Below, in pieces: positions 16,995 through 27,000 of a DNA stretch of 64,000 nt. A program made the position numbers and the translations under genes. Source of the DNA: Streptomyces sp. NRRL F-5135 (GTDB lineage Bacteria > Actinomycetota > Actinomycetes > Streptomycetales > Streptomycetaceae); the NCBI RefSeq assembly GCF_000719775.1, contig NZ_JOHR01000021.1, forward strand, positions 1 through 64,000, written 5' to 3'. The notes beneath the pieces are model-generated. The model was not told the origin of the DNA. It saw only the letters and a list, made by a program, of their open reading frames with translations, and ran no database searches. Positions within the stretch are counted from its first letter, which is position 1. Each line of letters starts with the position of its first letter.

Positions 16995-17666
16995 ATGGAG
17001 ACGACGAGTCGGGCGGGGGCGCACAGCGCCACCACTTCACCCACCACCGGTGGCGCGCAGCCGGGCCGCCGGCCGGTCGCCGACTATCTGCGCGCGTCAT
17101 TTCCCTGGTACGGACTGGACGAGGCGTTCACCGGCCCGCGCTGGCTGATGCAGGTCGGCGCGACCGCCGACGGCACGGTCCGGCACGGATCCACCGGCCA
17201 CGGCGAGGAGCCGTCGATAAGACCGGACGCCTCGGGCGACGACAGGGAGCGGTTCACGGCGGTCGTCACGGTGGCCGAGGGCCCCGAGGACGACGACTGC
17301 GACGGCAGGGGCCGCCTGGACGCGACCACGGCCGCCTCGGCGGCCTGGCTGGCCGGGGCGGGGCTGCTGGCCGTCACCTGGCCCGCCCAGCTGGACCACG
17401 CCCTGCGCGACGACTGGCTGAAGCAGCAGACGGAGGCCGCGTTCGAGCTGGCCGACCAGCTGGACGGGCCGGCCTGGTCGTCGCTGTCGCTGCCGGTCGA
17501 CGGGAAGCCGACGCACTTCCACTACCGGGAGTCGGAGTTCGGCTGGGTGCTGGCGGGGTCACCGGGGAACGGGGTGCACCTGGGGGCCTACGGGCGCGGG
17601 ATGAGCGCGTACGGGCTCGCCTTCTCCGCGATCGCCGACATCAGGTCGTACGCGCGCGACGCGTAG
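16995..17666 (+). CDS. Conserved hypothetical protein
   Basis: The 223-residue soluble protein has no membrane helix. It contains a tryptophan-rich N-terminal half (ASFPWYGLDEAFTGPRWLMQ), an acidic centre and a C-terminal part with HFHYRESEFGWVLAG. I do not recognise a functional family. It is kept as real because of the even codon bias, a GAGGAGG about 11 bases before the ATG, and its conserved location between tatB and mrp in Streptomyces. A 22-bp hairpin terminator follows. Confidence 0.65.
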   Translation: METTSRAGAHSATTSPTTGGAQPGRRPVADYLRASFPWYGLDEAFTGPRWLMQVGATADGTVRHGSTGHGEEPSIRPDASGDDRERFTAVVTVAEGPEDDDCDGRGRLDATTAASAAWLAGAGLLAVTWPAQLDHALRDDWLKQQTEAAFELADQLDGPAWSSLSLPVDGKPTHFHYRESEFGWVLAGSPGNGVHLGAYGRGMSAYGLAFSAIADIRSYARDA

Positions 17667-17700
17667 CACGCTCCATGAGCGCTTCGTAGGCTCGGCCCCG

Positions 17701-17750
17701 TACGGGTCAGGGGCGGTCGCCATGGATGTGGCGACCGCCCCTGACCCGTA
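17701..17750. terminator. Very strong bidirectional terminator hairpin
   Basis: A perfect 22-bp stem (17701-17722 with 17729-17750) with a 6-base loop is followed by a T-containing stretch. It sits between the convergent hypothetical gene and mrp. Confidence 0.92.
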
Positions 17751-17818
17751 TACGTTTCTACGCCGACGTCTCTACGTGTACGGGTTCTACGCGCTCACGC
17801 GTCCACGCCCGCACGCGC

Positions 17819-18979
17819 TCAGAACTTGTTGCGCGGGGTGATCCCCAGCGACATGCCCGCCAGGCCGCGCTGCCGGCCGCCCAGCTTGCCCGCGACCTCC
17901 CGCAGCGCCGTCGCCGCCGGGGAGTCCGGGTCGGAGAGCACGATCGGCTTGCCCGCGTCGCCGCCCTCCCGCAACCGCACGTCGATCGGGATCGCGCCCA
18001 GCACCGGTACCGTCGCGCCGGTCGTCCGCGTCAGGCCCTCGGCGACCAGTGCGCCGCCGCCCGTGCCGAACACGTCGATCATCTCGTCGCAGTGCGGGCA
18101 GGGCAGGCCCGACATGTTCTCGACCACACCGACGATCTTCTGATGGGTCTGCACGGCGATCGAGCCGGCCCGCTCCGCCACCTCGGCCGCGGCCTGCTGC
18201 GGGGTGGTGACCACCAGGATCTCCGCGTTCGGCACCAGCTGGGCGACCGAGATGGCGATGTCGCCCGTGCCCGGCGGCAGGTCGAGCAGCAGTACGTCCA
18301 GATCGCCCCAGTAGACGTCCGCGAGGAACTGCTGGAGCGCGCGGTGCAGCATCGGACCGCGCCAGACCACCGGCGTGTTGCCCGGCGTGAACATCCCGAT
18401 GGAGATCACCTTCACGCCGTTCGAGGACGGCGGCATGATCATGTTCTCGACCTGGGTGGGCTTGCCGTCCGTCCCCAGCATGCGCGGCACGCTGTGCCCG
18501 TAGATGTCGGCGTCGACGACCCCGACCTTCAGCCCGTCGGCCGCCATCGCCGCCGCCAGGTTGACCGTCACCGAGGACTTGCCGACCCCGCCCTTGCCCG
18601 ACGCGACCGCGTACACCCGGGTCAGCGAGCCGGGCTTGGCGAACGGCACCTCGCGCTCGGCGGTGCCGCCGCGCAGCGAGGCCGCCAGCTCGCGCCGCTG
18701 CTCGTCGCTCATCACGTCCAGCGCCACGTCCACGCGGCTGACGCCGGCGACCCGGGAGACCGCTTCGGACACGCTCCGCGTGATGGTCTCGCGCATCGGG
18801 CAGCCGGAGACCGTGAGGTAGACCGTGACGGCCACGGCACCGTCGGCACCGATGTCCACCGATTTCACCATGCCGAGGTCGGTGATCGGCCGGTGGATCT
18901 CGGGGTCGTTCACCGTCGCCAGCGCTTCGCGCACCGCCTCTTCGGCGGGGACGGCGGTTCCGTACGTGTCGGTAGCCAT
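17819..18979 (-). CDS. mrp: Mrp/NBP35-type iron-sulfur carrier ATPase
   Basis: The 386-residue protein has an N-terminal MIP18/DUF59 domain (about 10-100, with GCPM), then a deviant Walker A SGKGGVGKSS near residue 127, DADIYGHS, LLDLPPGTGD, and the cluster-bridging CPHC at 294-297. It should bind ATP and a [4Fe-4S] cluster and hand it to apo-proteins in the cytoplasm. The ATG is unambiguous at 18979. It corresponds to Rv1229c in the syntenic mycobacterial region. Confidence 0.93.
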   Translation of the reverse strand: MATDTYGTAVPAEEAVREALATVNDPEIHRPITDLGMVKSVDIGADGAVAVTVYLTVSGCPMRETITRSVSEAVSRVAGVSRVDVALDVMSDEQRRELAASLRGGTAEREVPFAKPGSLTRVYAVASGKGGVGKSSVTVNLAAAMAADGLKVGVVDADIYGHSVPRMLGTDGKPTQVENMIMPPSSNGVKVISIGMFTPGNTPVVWRGPMLHRALQQFLADVYWGDLDVLLLDLPPGTGDIAISVAQLVPNAEILVVTTPQQAAAEVAERAGSIAVQTHQKIVGVVENMSGLPCPHCDEMIDVFGTGGGALVAEGLTRTTGATVPVLGAIPIDVRLREGGDAGKPIVLSDPDSPAATALREVAGKLGGRQRGLAGMSLGITPRNKF

Positions 18980-19030
18980 ACGGAGATGGTACGGCGCCCG
19001 CGTCCTGGTCAGGCAAGCCGTCGGCGGTCG

Positions 19031-19645
19031 TCAGCGATCGGTGTCGGTGCGTGCCGGACCGGCCTCCCCGGGGGGCGGGTGCCCGCCCTCCAGGGGGAAG
19101 ACGACACGGTGCTCGGCCATCTCCCGCACCATCGCCCCCAGCTCGTCACGGATCCAGTCCCGGGTCGCGACCTCGCCCAGCCCGATCCGCAGCGCCGCGA
19201 TCTCCCGCGTCAGGTACTCGGTGTCGGCGATGGAGCGCTCGTTCTGCCGGCGCTCCTGCTCCAGGGTGACCCGGTCGCGGTCGGTCTGGCGGTACTGCGC
19301 CAACAGGATCAACGGCGCGGCGTACGACGCCTGGAGGGACAGCGCCAGCGTGAGGAAGATGAACGGGAAGGGGTCGAAGCGCAGACGGTCGGGCACGGCG
19401 ACGTTCCAGGCGACCCACAGGACGACGATGACCGTCATCCAGGCGATGAACCGGCCCGTGCCCAGGAACCGGGCGACCCGCTCCGACAGCCGCCCGAACG
19501 CCTCCGGGTCGATCTCCGGCAGCAGCTTGCGCTGCGGGGCGCGCGGCTGGTCGAGCCGGTTCCGGCCGCCGCGCGCCAGCGCGGTCGCCCCGGTGGCCGG
19601 GCCGGCCCGGGAACGCTCGACGCGGTCCGTACGGTCAGCGGCCAC
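19031..19645 (-). CDS. DUF1003 membrane protein
   Basis: The 204-residue protein has the DUF1003 pattern: two membrane helices (FIAWMTVIVVLWVAWNV and PFIFLTLALSLQASYAAPLI), then a charged helix with the conserved LAQYRQTDRDR. Function is not established; it is predicted to be in the cytoplasmic membrane. The GTG at 19645 overlaps the end of the MgtE-N/CBS gene by 11 bases and has GAGGAGG just before it, so the pair is co-translated. This pair is also adjacent in mycobacteria (Rv1231c/Rv1232c region). Confidence 0.82.
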   Translation of the reverse strand: MAADRTDRVERSRAGPATGATALARGGRNRLDQPRAPQRKLLPEIDPEAFGRLSERVARFLGTGRFIAWMTVIVVLWVAWNVAVPDRLRFDPFPFIFLTLALSLQASYAAPLILLAQYRQTDRDRVTLEQERRQNERSIADTEYLTREIAALRIGLGEVATRDWIRDELGAMVREMAEHRVVFPLEGGHPPPGEAGPARTDTDR

Positions 19646-21146
19646 GGGTCACCTCCTCGGGCCCGGGACCTTCGCGTCCTCCGGGGCCGGAGCCGGGGCC
19701 CTGTCCTTCGGGCCCGGGGCTTCCCGGTCCGCTGTCTCCCGGACCGCCGTCCGGGCCGTTGTCCCCTGGTCCGGTGTCTCCCGGGTCGTTGTCTCCCGGC
19801 CCTTGGTCCCCGGGCACGTGGTCGTGGCCATTCCCCTGGTCTCCCGGACCGTGGTACCCGGTCTCGCGCCAGTCGTCCGGCAGCAGGTGATCGAGCACGT
19901 CGTCCACCGTCACCGCGCCCAGCAGCGCCCCCGTGTCGTCCACGACGGGCGCCGCGACCATGTTGTACGCCGCGAGGTGGCTGGTCACGGCGGGCAGCGC
20001 GGTGTCCGGGGGCAGCGGCGGCAGATCGCTGTCCACGATCGAGCTGACCAGGGTGTACGGCGGGTCCCGCAGCAGCCGCTGGAAGTGCACCGTACCCAGG
20101 TACTTCCCGGTCGGCGTCTCGTCCGGCGGCCGGCAGACGTACACCTGGGCCGCGAGCGCGGGGGAGAGGTCCTGCTGCCGTACCCGCGCCAGCGCGTCCG
20201 CCACCGTCGCGTCGGGGCGCAGCACGATCGGGTCGGTGGTCATCAGGCCGCCCGCGGTCCGCTCCTCGTACGACATCAGCCGCCGCACGTCGGCCGCGTC
20301 CCCGGGCCGCATCAGGGTCAGCAGCCGCTCCTTGTCGTCCTCGGGCAGCTCGGAGAGCAGATCGGCCGCGTCGTCCGGGTCCATCGCCTCCAGGACGTCG
20401 GCGGCCCGTTCCTCCTTGAGCGTCCCCAGGATCTCCACCTGGTCGTCCCCGGGCAGTTCCTCCAGGACGTCCGCGAGCCGGTCGTCGTCGAGCGCGGAGG
20501 CCACCTCCACCCGCCGTTTGGAGGTGAGGTGGTGCAGGGCGTTGGCGACGTCGACGGGCCGCAGCTGTTCGAAGGTGGCGACGAGGCTCTCCGCGCCCTG
20601 CCCCTCCTCCTCCAGCGAGAAGCCGGTGACCGCCGACCACTCGACGGTCAGCGCCTCACCCGCCCGTCGCCCGCCGCCGCCCTTCCAGGGCAGCGCGGCG
20701 CGCGAGGTCATCTGGTGCAGAGCGCCGCCCTTGCGGCCACGCCGCACGAAGACCTTGTCGATCTCCCAGTCGCGCCGGGCGGGCAGCTGCTGGACGGCGA
20801 TGTCGAGGACCGTGACCTCCTCCCCGGTCTCCACCAGCCGCACCCGGCGGTCGAGCAGTTCACCGAGGACGAGGCGCTCGGTCGGCCGCTGCTGGAACCG
20901 GCGTACGTTGACCACCCCCGTGGTGATCACCTCGCCCGACTCGATGCCGGTGACCCGGGTCATGGGCAGGAAGATCCGGCGCCGGCTGAGCACCTCCACC
21001 ACCAGACCCAGCAGCCGGGGCGGGCGGCGGCCGACCCGCAGCATGGCGACGAGGTCGCGGACCCGCCCCACCTGGTCGCCGCTGGGGTCGAACACCGGGA
21101 CGCCGGAGAGGTGGGAGACGAAGATACGGGGGGCGCTTGCCGCCAT
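19635..21146 (-). CDS. PRC-barrel / MgtE-N / CBS protein without membrane channel domain
   Basis: The 503-residue protein shows a PRC-barrel-like N-terminus (to about residue 150), an MgtE intracellular N domain (about 185-290; LEELPGDDQVEIL, DDAADLLSELPEDD) and a CBS pair (about 300-428; GGLMTTDPIVLRPDATVADA). The MgtE transmembrane domain is absent. Residues 430-503 form a disordered GPGD-rich tail instead. It is likely a soluble sensor of Mg2+ or adenine nucleotides, possibly acting through the co-translated DUF1003 partner. GGAGGCG precedes the ATG. Calling it a magnesium transporter would be misleading. Confidence 0.82.
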   Translation of the reverse strand: MAASAPRIFVSHLSGVPVFDPSGDQVGRVRDLVAMLRVGRRPPRLLGLVVEVLSRRRIFLPMTRVTGIESGEVITTGVVNVRRFQQRPTERLVLGELLDRRVRLVETGEEVTVLDIAVQQLPARRDWEIDKVFVRRGRKGGALHQMTSRAALPWKGGGGRRAGEALTVEWSAVTGFSLEEEGQGAESLVATFEQLRPVDVANALHHLTSKRRVEVASALDDDRLADVLEELPGDDQVEILGTLKEERAADVLEAMDPDDAADLLSELPEDDKERLLTLMRPGDAADVRRLMSYEERTAGGLMTTDPIVLRPDATVADALARVRQQDLSPALAAQVYVCRPPDETPTGKYLGTVHFQRLLRDPPYTLVSSIVDSDLPPLPPDTALPAVTSHLAAYNMVAAPVVDDTGALLGAVTVDDVLDHLLPDDWRETGYHGPGDQGNGHDHVPGDQGPGDNDPGDTGPGDNGPDGGPGDSGPGSPGPEGQGPGSGPGGREGPGPEEVTRGR

Positions 21147-21376
21147 GTCGAGCGCCTCCTCGCCCTGGTGGTGCCGCCGTGCCGGGCCGCTCCCGCGCCA
21201 GATCGCCTCCGGTCGCCGCATGTCCGGTTTTTCGGCGGGATAACGGGTTCAGGCTAGCCCGTACCGCTGTGCCACGCCTTCGCTGAGCCGACCTCCGGCT
21301 CTCTGTCGAGCGCCCCGCCGGGCCCCGGTACGCTGCGGTCTGCCACCCCCACGCGCGTTTGAGAGGCAGTGCGTCT

Positions 21377-22186
21377 GTGACCGTTCTCCCGTCGTCCGGC
21401 CGTACCCGCAGAGCCGTTCTGACCGCCGCGCTCTGCGTCGGGCTGGCCGGTCCGGCGGCCGGATGCGCCGAAGAAGTGGACCCGGACAAGGGGACGAACG
21501 GCGTCGGCAAGCTCACGGCCGCCGAGATCCAGAAGAAGGCGCAGACGGCGGTGGCAGGGGCGGACGCGGTGCGGCTCTCCGGCTCGCTGGTGAGCAAGGG
21601 GCAGACGTACAAGCTCAACATGAAGCTCAAGGAGAACGGCGGCCTCGGTTCCGTCACCTCGAAGAGCAGCACCTTCCAACTGCTGCGCATCGGGGAGACC
21701 CTCTACCTGAAGGCCGACGCCGGCTTCTGGAGCCATGCGGACGACGACGGTGAGGAGGCCGGCGAGGGGGCCGGCGGGTCCGGCGGAGCCGGGGGCAAGG
21801 ACGCGGACGCGTCGGCCGCGGGCAAGCTGTCGGACAAGTACGTGAAGGTCCCGCAGGACGACCCCTCGTACAAGCAGTTGAGCGGCTTCACGGACATGGA
21901 GGTGCTGCTCGGCGGTCTGCTGACGCTGCACGGCGAGCTGACCAAGGGCGACCGCGACACGCTCGGCGGCGTACGGACCATCAAGGTCAACGGCGCCAAG
22001 GGCAGTGGCGGGACGCTGGACGTCTCGCTGGAGGGCACGCCGTACCCGCTGCAACTCCAGCGGGCGGGCGGCGCGGGGACGGTGACGCTCGCCGACTGGA
22101 ACAAGGACTTCGAGCTGGAGGAGCCGACGAAGTCGCAGACGGTGGACTACGGGAGCCGGCTGCCGAGTTCGGACGAGAGGCGCTGA
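21377..22186 (+). CDS. Secreted lipoprotein, LppX/LprG-like
   Basis: The 269-residue product has a lipoprotein signal peptide with lipobox ending at C30 (LAGPAAGC). The mature part, LTAAEIQKKAQTAVAGADAV followed by alternating beta-type segments, resembles the LppX/LprG lipoprotein fold that binds acylated molecules in mycobacteria. A Gly/Asp-rich insertion is present near the middle. The GTG at 21377 follows GAGAGG. Function in Streptomyces is unknown, and the family relation rests on pattern only. Confidence 0.7.
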   Translation: MTVLPSSGRTRRAVLTAALCVGLAGPAAGCAEEVDPDKGTNGVGKLTAAEIQKKAQTAVAGADAVRLSGSLVSKGQTYKLNMKLKENGGLGSVTSKSSTFQLLRIGETLYLKADAGFWSHADDDGEEAGEGAGGSGGAGGKDADASAAGKLSDKYVKVPQDDPSYKQLSGFTDMEVLLGGLLTLHGELTKGDRDTLGGVRTIKVNGAKGSGGTLDVSLEGTPYPLQLQRAGGAGTVTLADWNKDFELEEPTKSQTVDYGSRLPSSDERR

Positions 22187-22271
22187 GGGCTCCTGCGTCG
22201 CTGAGGACTTGCGTCGCCGAGGACTCCTGAGAGCCGGGCCGGTCAGCGCGTTCCGCTCGCCGTCTCCAGGG

Positions 22272-22796
22272 TCAGCGCTTCCCGGCCCTGCCGCCCTTGC
22301 CCCGCCTCAGCAGCAACCGGCCCAGGGAGGCCGGGACCGGCTGCCGCGTGGTCGCGGGCGTCGGCAGGGGGACGGCGGCGCCGGACGCCTCGGGGAGGTC
22401 GGTGATCGCGTCCTTGGGCACCAGACGCAGCACCCGGCACTCCCGCGCCCAGCGCTCCGGCATGGTCTCCGCGTCCGGCGCGTTGAGCCGCTTGCCCTTG
22501 AGCTCGGCGACGGCGCTCTCCCACTCCTCCGAGCGCGGTACGAGCTCCGAGACGGCCGCCGTCCAGGCGATGAGCCGGCCGCCCTTGTCCTTGCTCCGCA
22601 CGGTCACCCGCGCGTCCGCCCCGGCCACCAGCCCCGGCAGCGGCTGCTCCCCGGGCCCGTCCCCCACCAGCAGGGCCGCGCCGTCGTGCCACACGTGCCA
22701 GAGCGCCCGGGCGGGCCCCGAGCCCTGGACCCAGATCAGGCCGGACTTCTTCGTGGCCTCCTCGACGAGCGCCGGGCCGAGCTGCGGATCTGTCAT
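22272..22796 (-). CDS. Pyridoxamine-5'-phosphate-oxidase-like (split-barrel) protein
   Basis: The 174-residue soluble protein has short beta-type segments (SGLIWVQG, ALWHVWHDGAALLVGDG, DARVTVRSKDKGGRLIAWTA) that suggest an FMN- or F420-binding split barrel, with a C-terminal basic tail. The match is by pattern and weak. The ATG at 22796 is preceded by no clear ribosome site; a TTG two codons earlier is also possible. It marks the last conserved core gene before the RHS locus. Confidence 0.55.
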   Translation of the reverse strand: MTDPQLGPALVEEATKKSGLIWVQGSGPARALWHVWHDGAALLVGDGPGEQPLPGLVAGADARVTVRSKDKGGRLIAWTAAVSELVPRSEEWESAVAELKGKRLNAPDAETMPERWARECRVLRLVPKDAITDLPEASGAAVPLPTPATTRQPVPASLGRLLLRRGKGGRAGKR

Positions 22797-23076
22797 GCCC
22801 AAAGCCTATCGGCCACCCGCCGCCCGGCCCCTCTCGATCACAGGCCGGTGGCCGGTGGCTCGCGGGAGTCGCGGGAGCCCGGCGCCGGCCATCGAGCCTC
22901 GGCCCGAACACCCTTGTGCGCCCCAAATGGCGCCCAACGCACCTGAGCACACAAAAGGTGTGTCCGGCGGAAGGAACTTGGCACTGTTGGCGGGCGATCC
23001 GGGGCAACCCGCCTCCCCCGGCGAACATCGGCCCGCCCCGCGCCGATGCGCGCAGGCCGCCGCTCTCCTTCCGTGC

Positions 23077-23449
23077 TCATCCGCCGGTGATGACGAAGGA
23101 AACGGCGATCCAGAGGCAGAGCGCGCAGGTGTATGCCCAAGTGAGCCACCTCGGCGGGTAGGCCTCTTCCCAGTTGACCTTTTCCCCCGCGGCATCGCGA
23201 CGATAAAACTCTTTGATGATATTTAATTCTGCTGCGGGGGATGCTCAGGGTATGTCGAGCATGCTCATCCTCCGATGGCGATTCGCCTTTCCCGAGGCCG
23301 GCCGCCATGCCGCCGCCCAGAGGTATGAGTATCCACAGAAGCACGGCCCGCTGACCCCAGGTCACGGTCAGCAGTATGTAGATCAAGGAGAAGAAGGCGT
23401 AGCTGAGAATGAAGGTGATGAGGAGGGCTTCACGCGGGATATCGAGCAA
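23077..23449 (-). pseudogene. Decayed paralogue of the downstream-of-RHS membrane protein
   Basis: From a TTG at 23449 (behind GGAAGGAAAACG) the frame encodes a close relative of the intact 23549-23944 gene: LDIPREALLITFILSYAFF and two membrane helices up to GLGKGES. About 50 bases of unrelated sequence follow, with a loss of roughly 23 bases relative to the paralogue. Homology then resumes in another frame (NIIKEFYRRDAAGEKVNW ... SFVITGG) to a stop at 23077. The third helix is missing. The ribosome site and both ends are preserved, so decay looks recent. It may be a relic immunity gene. Confidence 0.75.
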
Positions 23450-23548
23450 CGTTTTCCTTCCTGGTGATCGGTGGGCGACTCGGGAGTTGGCGGGTCACGA
23501 GGCCCCGCCTGTCGCCGGGACCGAGGGTGATGAGGGCCGCCGTAGTCC

Positions 23549-23944
23549 TCAGCCGCCGGTGATGACGAAGGAGACGGCGGCCCAGAGGCAGATCGCGCAG
23601 GCGTAGGTCCAGACCAGCCACATGGGTGGTTCGGCCTCTTTCCAGTCGACCTTTTCTCCCGCAGCGTCGCGTCGGTAAATCTCTTTAATGATTGAAATCC
23701 TGCGACGAGGCACAACAAGCAGTACGGGGACCGTAATGAGGAAGCCGCTCAGGCTGAGGAGCAGTACGTCGATCGATTCTCCCTTGCCGAGGCCGATTCC
23801 TATGCCGCCGCCGACTGGAATGAGGCCGAACAGAAGTACCGACCGTTGGGACCAGTTCGCTGTCAGCAGTATGTAGACCAGGGAGAACACGGCGTAGCTG
23901 AGAATGAAGGAGAAAAAGATTATTTCGCGAGGTATGTCGATCAT
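23549..23944 (-). CDS. Small four-helix membrane protein, candidate immunity protein for the RHS toxin
   Basis: The 131-residue protein begins MIDIPREIIF and has four predicted membrane segments (about 8-28, 35-52, 59-77, 107-129) with a charged cytoplasmic loop (RRRISIIKEIYRRDAAGEK). I know no named family. It starts about 95 bases after the RHS stop on the same strand, so it is likely co-transcribed. Codon use includes several ATA and AAA codons that are rare in the flanking core genes, which suggests transfer. A membrane immunity protein would fit a toxin with a hydrophobic C-terminus; this is inference from position and topology. Confidence 0.65.
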   Translation of the reverse strand: MIDIPREIIFFSFILSYAVFSLVYILLTANWSQRSVLLFGLIPVGGGIGIGLGKGESIDVLLLSLSGFLITVPVLLVVPRRRISIIKEIYRRDAAGEKVDWKEAEPPMWLVWTYACAICLWAAVSFVITGG

Positions 23945-24038
23945 GAATCTGCCTTGGAGGAGAGGTGGCTGAGGCGGGCAGCGGTGGCCGGACGGTCGGG
24001 GAGGAAACGAGCTCCCTCCCCGACCGTCCGGTGTCGGG

Positions 24039-27000
24039 TCAGCGTGCCATAACGCTCCTCGCGTCATCCCGGAGGCCGATCCAGCCGCCCACGTTGGCCG
24101 CTGTCGTGTGCAGGCCGATGGATGCCGCTCCGACCCCCTTTTCGAGCTTGCCGCCCGATTGCATCAACTTGCCGCCGACGCCGGCGAGTCCGTCGCTGAG
24201 CGCGGTACGTGCCCCTCGGGCGACGGCGCCGCTGCCCCTGATGAGGCGGACCGTCGAGCCGGCCCCGCCGAGCATCACGGCCGCGGCCGTGCCGGCCAGC
24301 TGGCTGACCGCGGCGGACTTGTCCCCGTCGAGGGCGTAGGCGCCGGCGGAGGCGACTCCGGTAGCCGCTGAGATCGCGCCGAACGTGGCGGCTGCCGGCG
24401 CGAGCACCGGGACCATCGCAAAAAGCCCCGCAGCAGTGCCGGTGATCGTGCTCACATGCCCCAGCACCTTGGCCACCCTGTGCAGCGTGACCTGTTTCGC
24501 CGCGGACTTCACCCCGCTCGCCGTCGCCTTCGCGACCCGTTTGGTGGCCGACGCGACCTTGCTGCCCGCGCGTTTGACCACCGACTTGGTCGCCCGGTAG
24601 GTCTTCTTCACCGCCCGGTAGGTCTTCTTCGCGTATTTCTTGACCGTGTACGTGGCGCGTTTGATGACCTTCTTTGTCACCCGGGCGACCTTCTTGACCG
24701 CCCGTTTCACCACCTTGGTGGCCTTCTTCACCACCTTCTTCACGGTCTTGACGACCTTCTTGACCGCCTTCTTGACGACCTTCTTGGCCTTCTTGGCGAC
24801 CTTCTTGACCGTCTTGGTGACCTTCTTCGCGGCCTTCTTGACGGCCTTCTTGATCTTGCCCCAGAACAGGCCGTCCGGGTCGGAGAAGGTCGCCGGGTTG
24901 TTGTTGGCGTACGCGTACGCGTTCATGCGCTGCGACTCGCCGAGGTCGGTCATCGGGTCGACGCTCAGGAACCGGCCGAGCTTCGGGTCGTAGGCGCGGG
25001 CGCCCAGTTGGGTCAGGCCCGTGCTGTCCTTCGTGCCGCCCACGAATCCCTGGTCGACCGGCCAGGTGACCGGGCTCGCCGACGGGGAGCCGCGCTCCTC
25101 GCCGAACGGGGCCGTCGAGCGGTACAGCACGTCCTGGGTGGTGGCGTCGATCGCGGTCGACGCCGTTCCGTGGTGGTCGTCGAAGAGGAACTGGACCGTG
25201 CCGCCCGTCCGCGCGGCGACCGTCTCGCCGTCGAAGTCGTAGTAGCGCGTGCCCGTCTTCTTGCCGTCCGGCTGGAGCAGCAGTTCGTTGCCGCCCGGCA
25301 GGTACAGCGTCGTCCCGGTCAGGTCCTTCCTGAGCAGCCGGCCGCCATCGGCGTCGTAGACGTACTCGACGTCCGCGCGGCCCGCCTCCTGGACCTTCAC
25401 GAGCTGGTTCTCCGCGTCCCAGACCAGCGTCTGGTCCCGGCCGTCCGTCTTGCGCGTGGTCGTGTTGCCCATCGCGTCGTAGCCGAACGTGTCCGTGCTC
25501 GTCGTGACGCCGTCCCGCTCCGTGCGCACCGAGGTCACCGCGGCCGGCTTGGCGCCGTCCGGCTTCCCGTAGGCGTACGTACGGACCGCGTCCCCGGGGC
25601 CGTCGCCCGCCGCGCCGGCCGTGCCGACCGCGGCGGCCGGGCCCGCGGTGCCCGCCGAGCCGACGTCGTGGCGGACCTCCTTCGTCCGGTTGCCCAGCGC
25701 GTCATAGCTGTACGACAGCCAGTACGGCTTCGGCCCGCCGACGTTCGACGGGTCGGGGGCCGCCGCGCAGTCCTCCCTGGACGTCCACGCCTCGGTGAGC
25801 CGCTGGAGGGCGTCCATGGTGAAGCACTGCGTGTCCGTCTGCTTCGCGGCGTCCTGGCCGGTCACGGTGGTGATCCGGGTGACGTTGCCCGCCGCGTCGT
25901 AGCCGTACGTGGTGTCGTCCACCCGGCTCGGCGCCGCCGTGCGGTCGGTCGTCGTGCGCAGCAGCTCACCGGTGTGCTCGTCGTACGACGCGGTCCGGTA
26001 CAGGCGCCGGGCCGCATCGTTGTACTCGGTCCGCAGGGGTCGTCCGAACGGGTCGTACGTGGACGAGTTCACCAGGATCCGGGCGCCCGCCGTCAGGCCC
26101 TGCGCCTGGTCGTCCGCGCCGTAGCGGGTGACCACGCGCTCGGCCGGCATGCCTCCGAGCGGCGGCTGGTTGACCGCCGTCGGCAGGCCGGTGTACGGGT
26201 CGTAGGCGTAGCCGATGGAGTAGGTGCCGGCGAGGGCGCCCTCCGACTCGGGGACGGTGACCTCCACCTTGGTGGGGAGGTAGTCGTCCGTGTATCCGGT
26301 GATCCTCTGGGCGTAGGCGTGGCCGTCCACGTACCGCCGCGACTCACTGATCTCGCCCTTGGCGACCGTGTCGTACGTCCACTCGGACAGGACCTTGTCG
26401 CCCTCGCGGAGCGAGGTCCTGCGGCCCAGTTCGTCGTAGCCGGCGGTCAGGGTCACGCCCCGGGCGTCCGTCGTGGACACCGGCCGGTCCAGCGAGTCGT
26501 ACGACGTGCGCAGCGTGCCGCTGTCGGGGTCGTCGGCGCGGGTCTCCCGGCCACGCCCGTCGTACTCGAACTTCCGTACGTTGCCTTCCGGGTCGGTGAC
26601 CGTCTTCAGCAGGCCCCGCTCGTCATAGGCGTACGTGATGGACTGCGAGGCGGTGCGCGCCTCGTTCGTGTACTCGACGACCTCCACCGGCCGGTCCTGC
26701 GGGTCCGTGACCGTGGTGCTCGCCGTCCCGCCCTTCGGGGGGATCAGCGTGGTGTGGTTGCCGTCGTACACCGTCCTCGTCCGGCGTGTCTCCGTGCCGT
26801 ACTTCAGGGCGATGGCGTCGGTGGGGCGCCCGGCGGCGTCGTACACCGTACGGACCGCGGCCGGGGCCTTGGTGTCGTCGCCGGCCACCAGCTTCGGCTC
26901 CGGGTCGCCGGTGGCGTAGTAGTCGTCGTACGACTTCCACTCCAGTCCGCGCGAGTCGTACAGGGTCTCGGTCAGCACCCGGCCGGTGCCGCTGAGCGAG

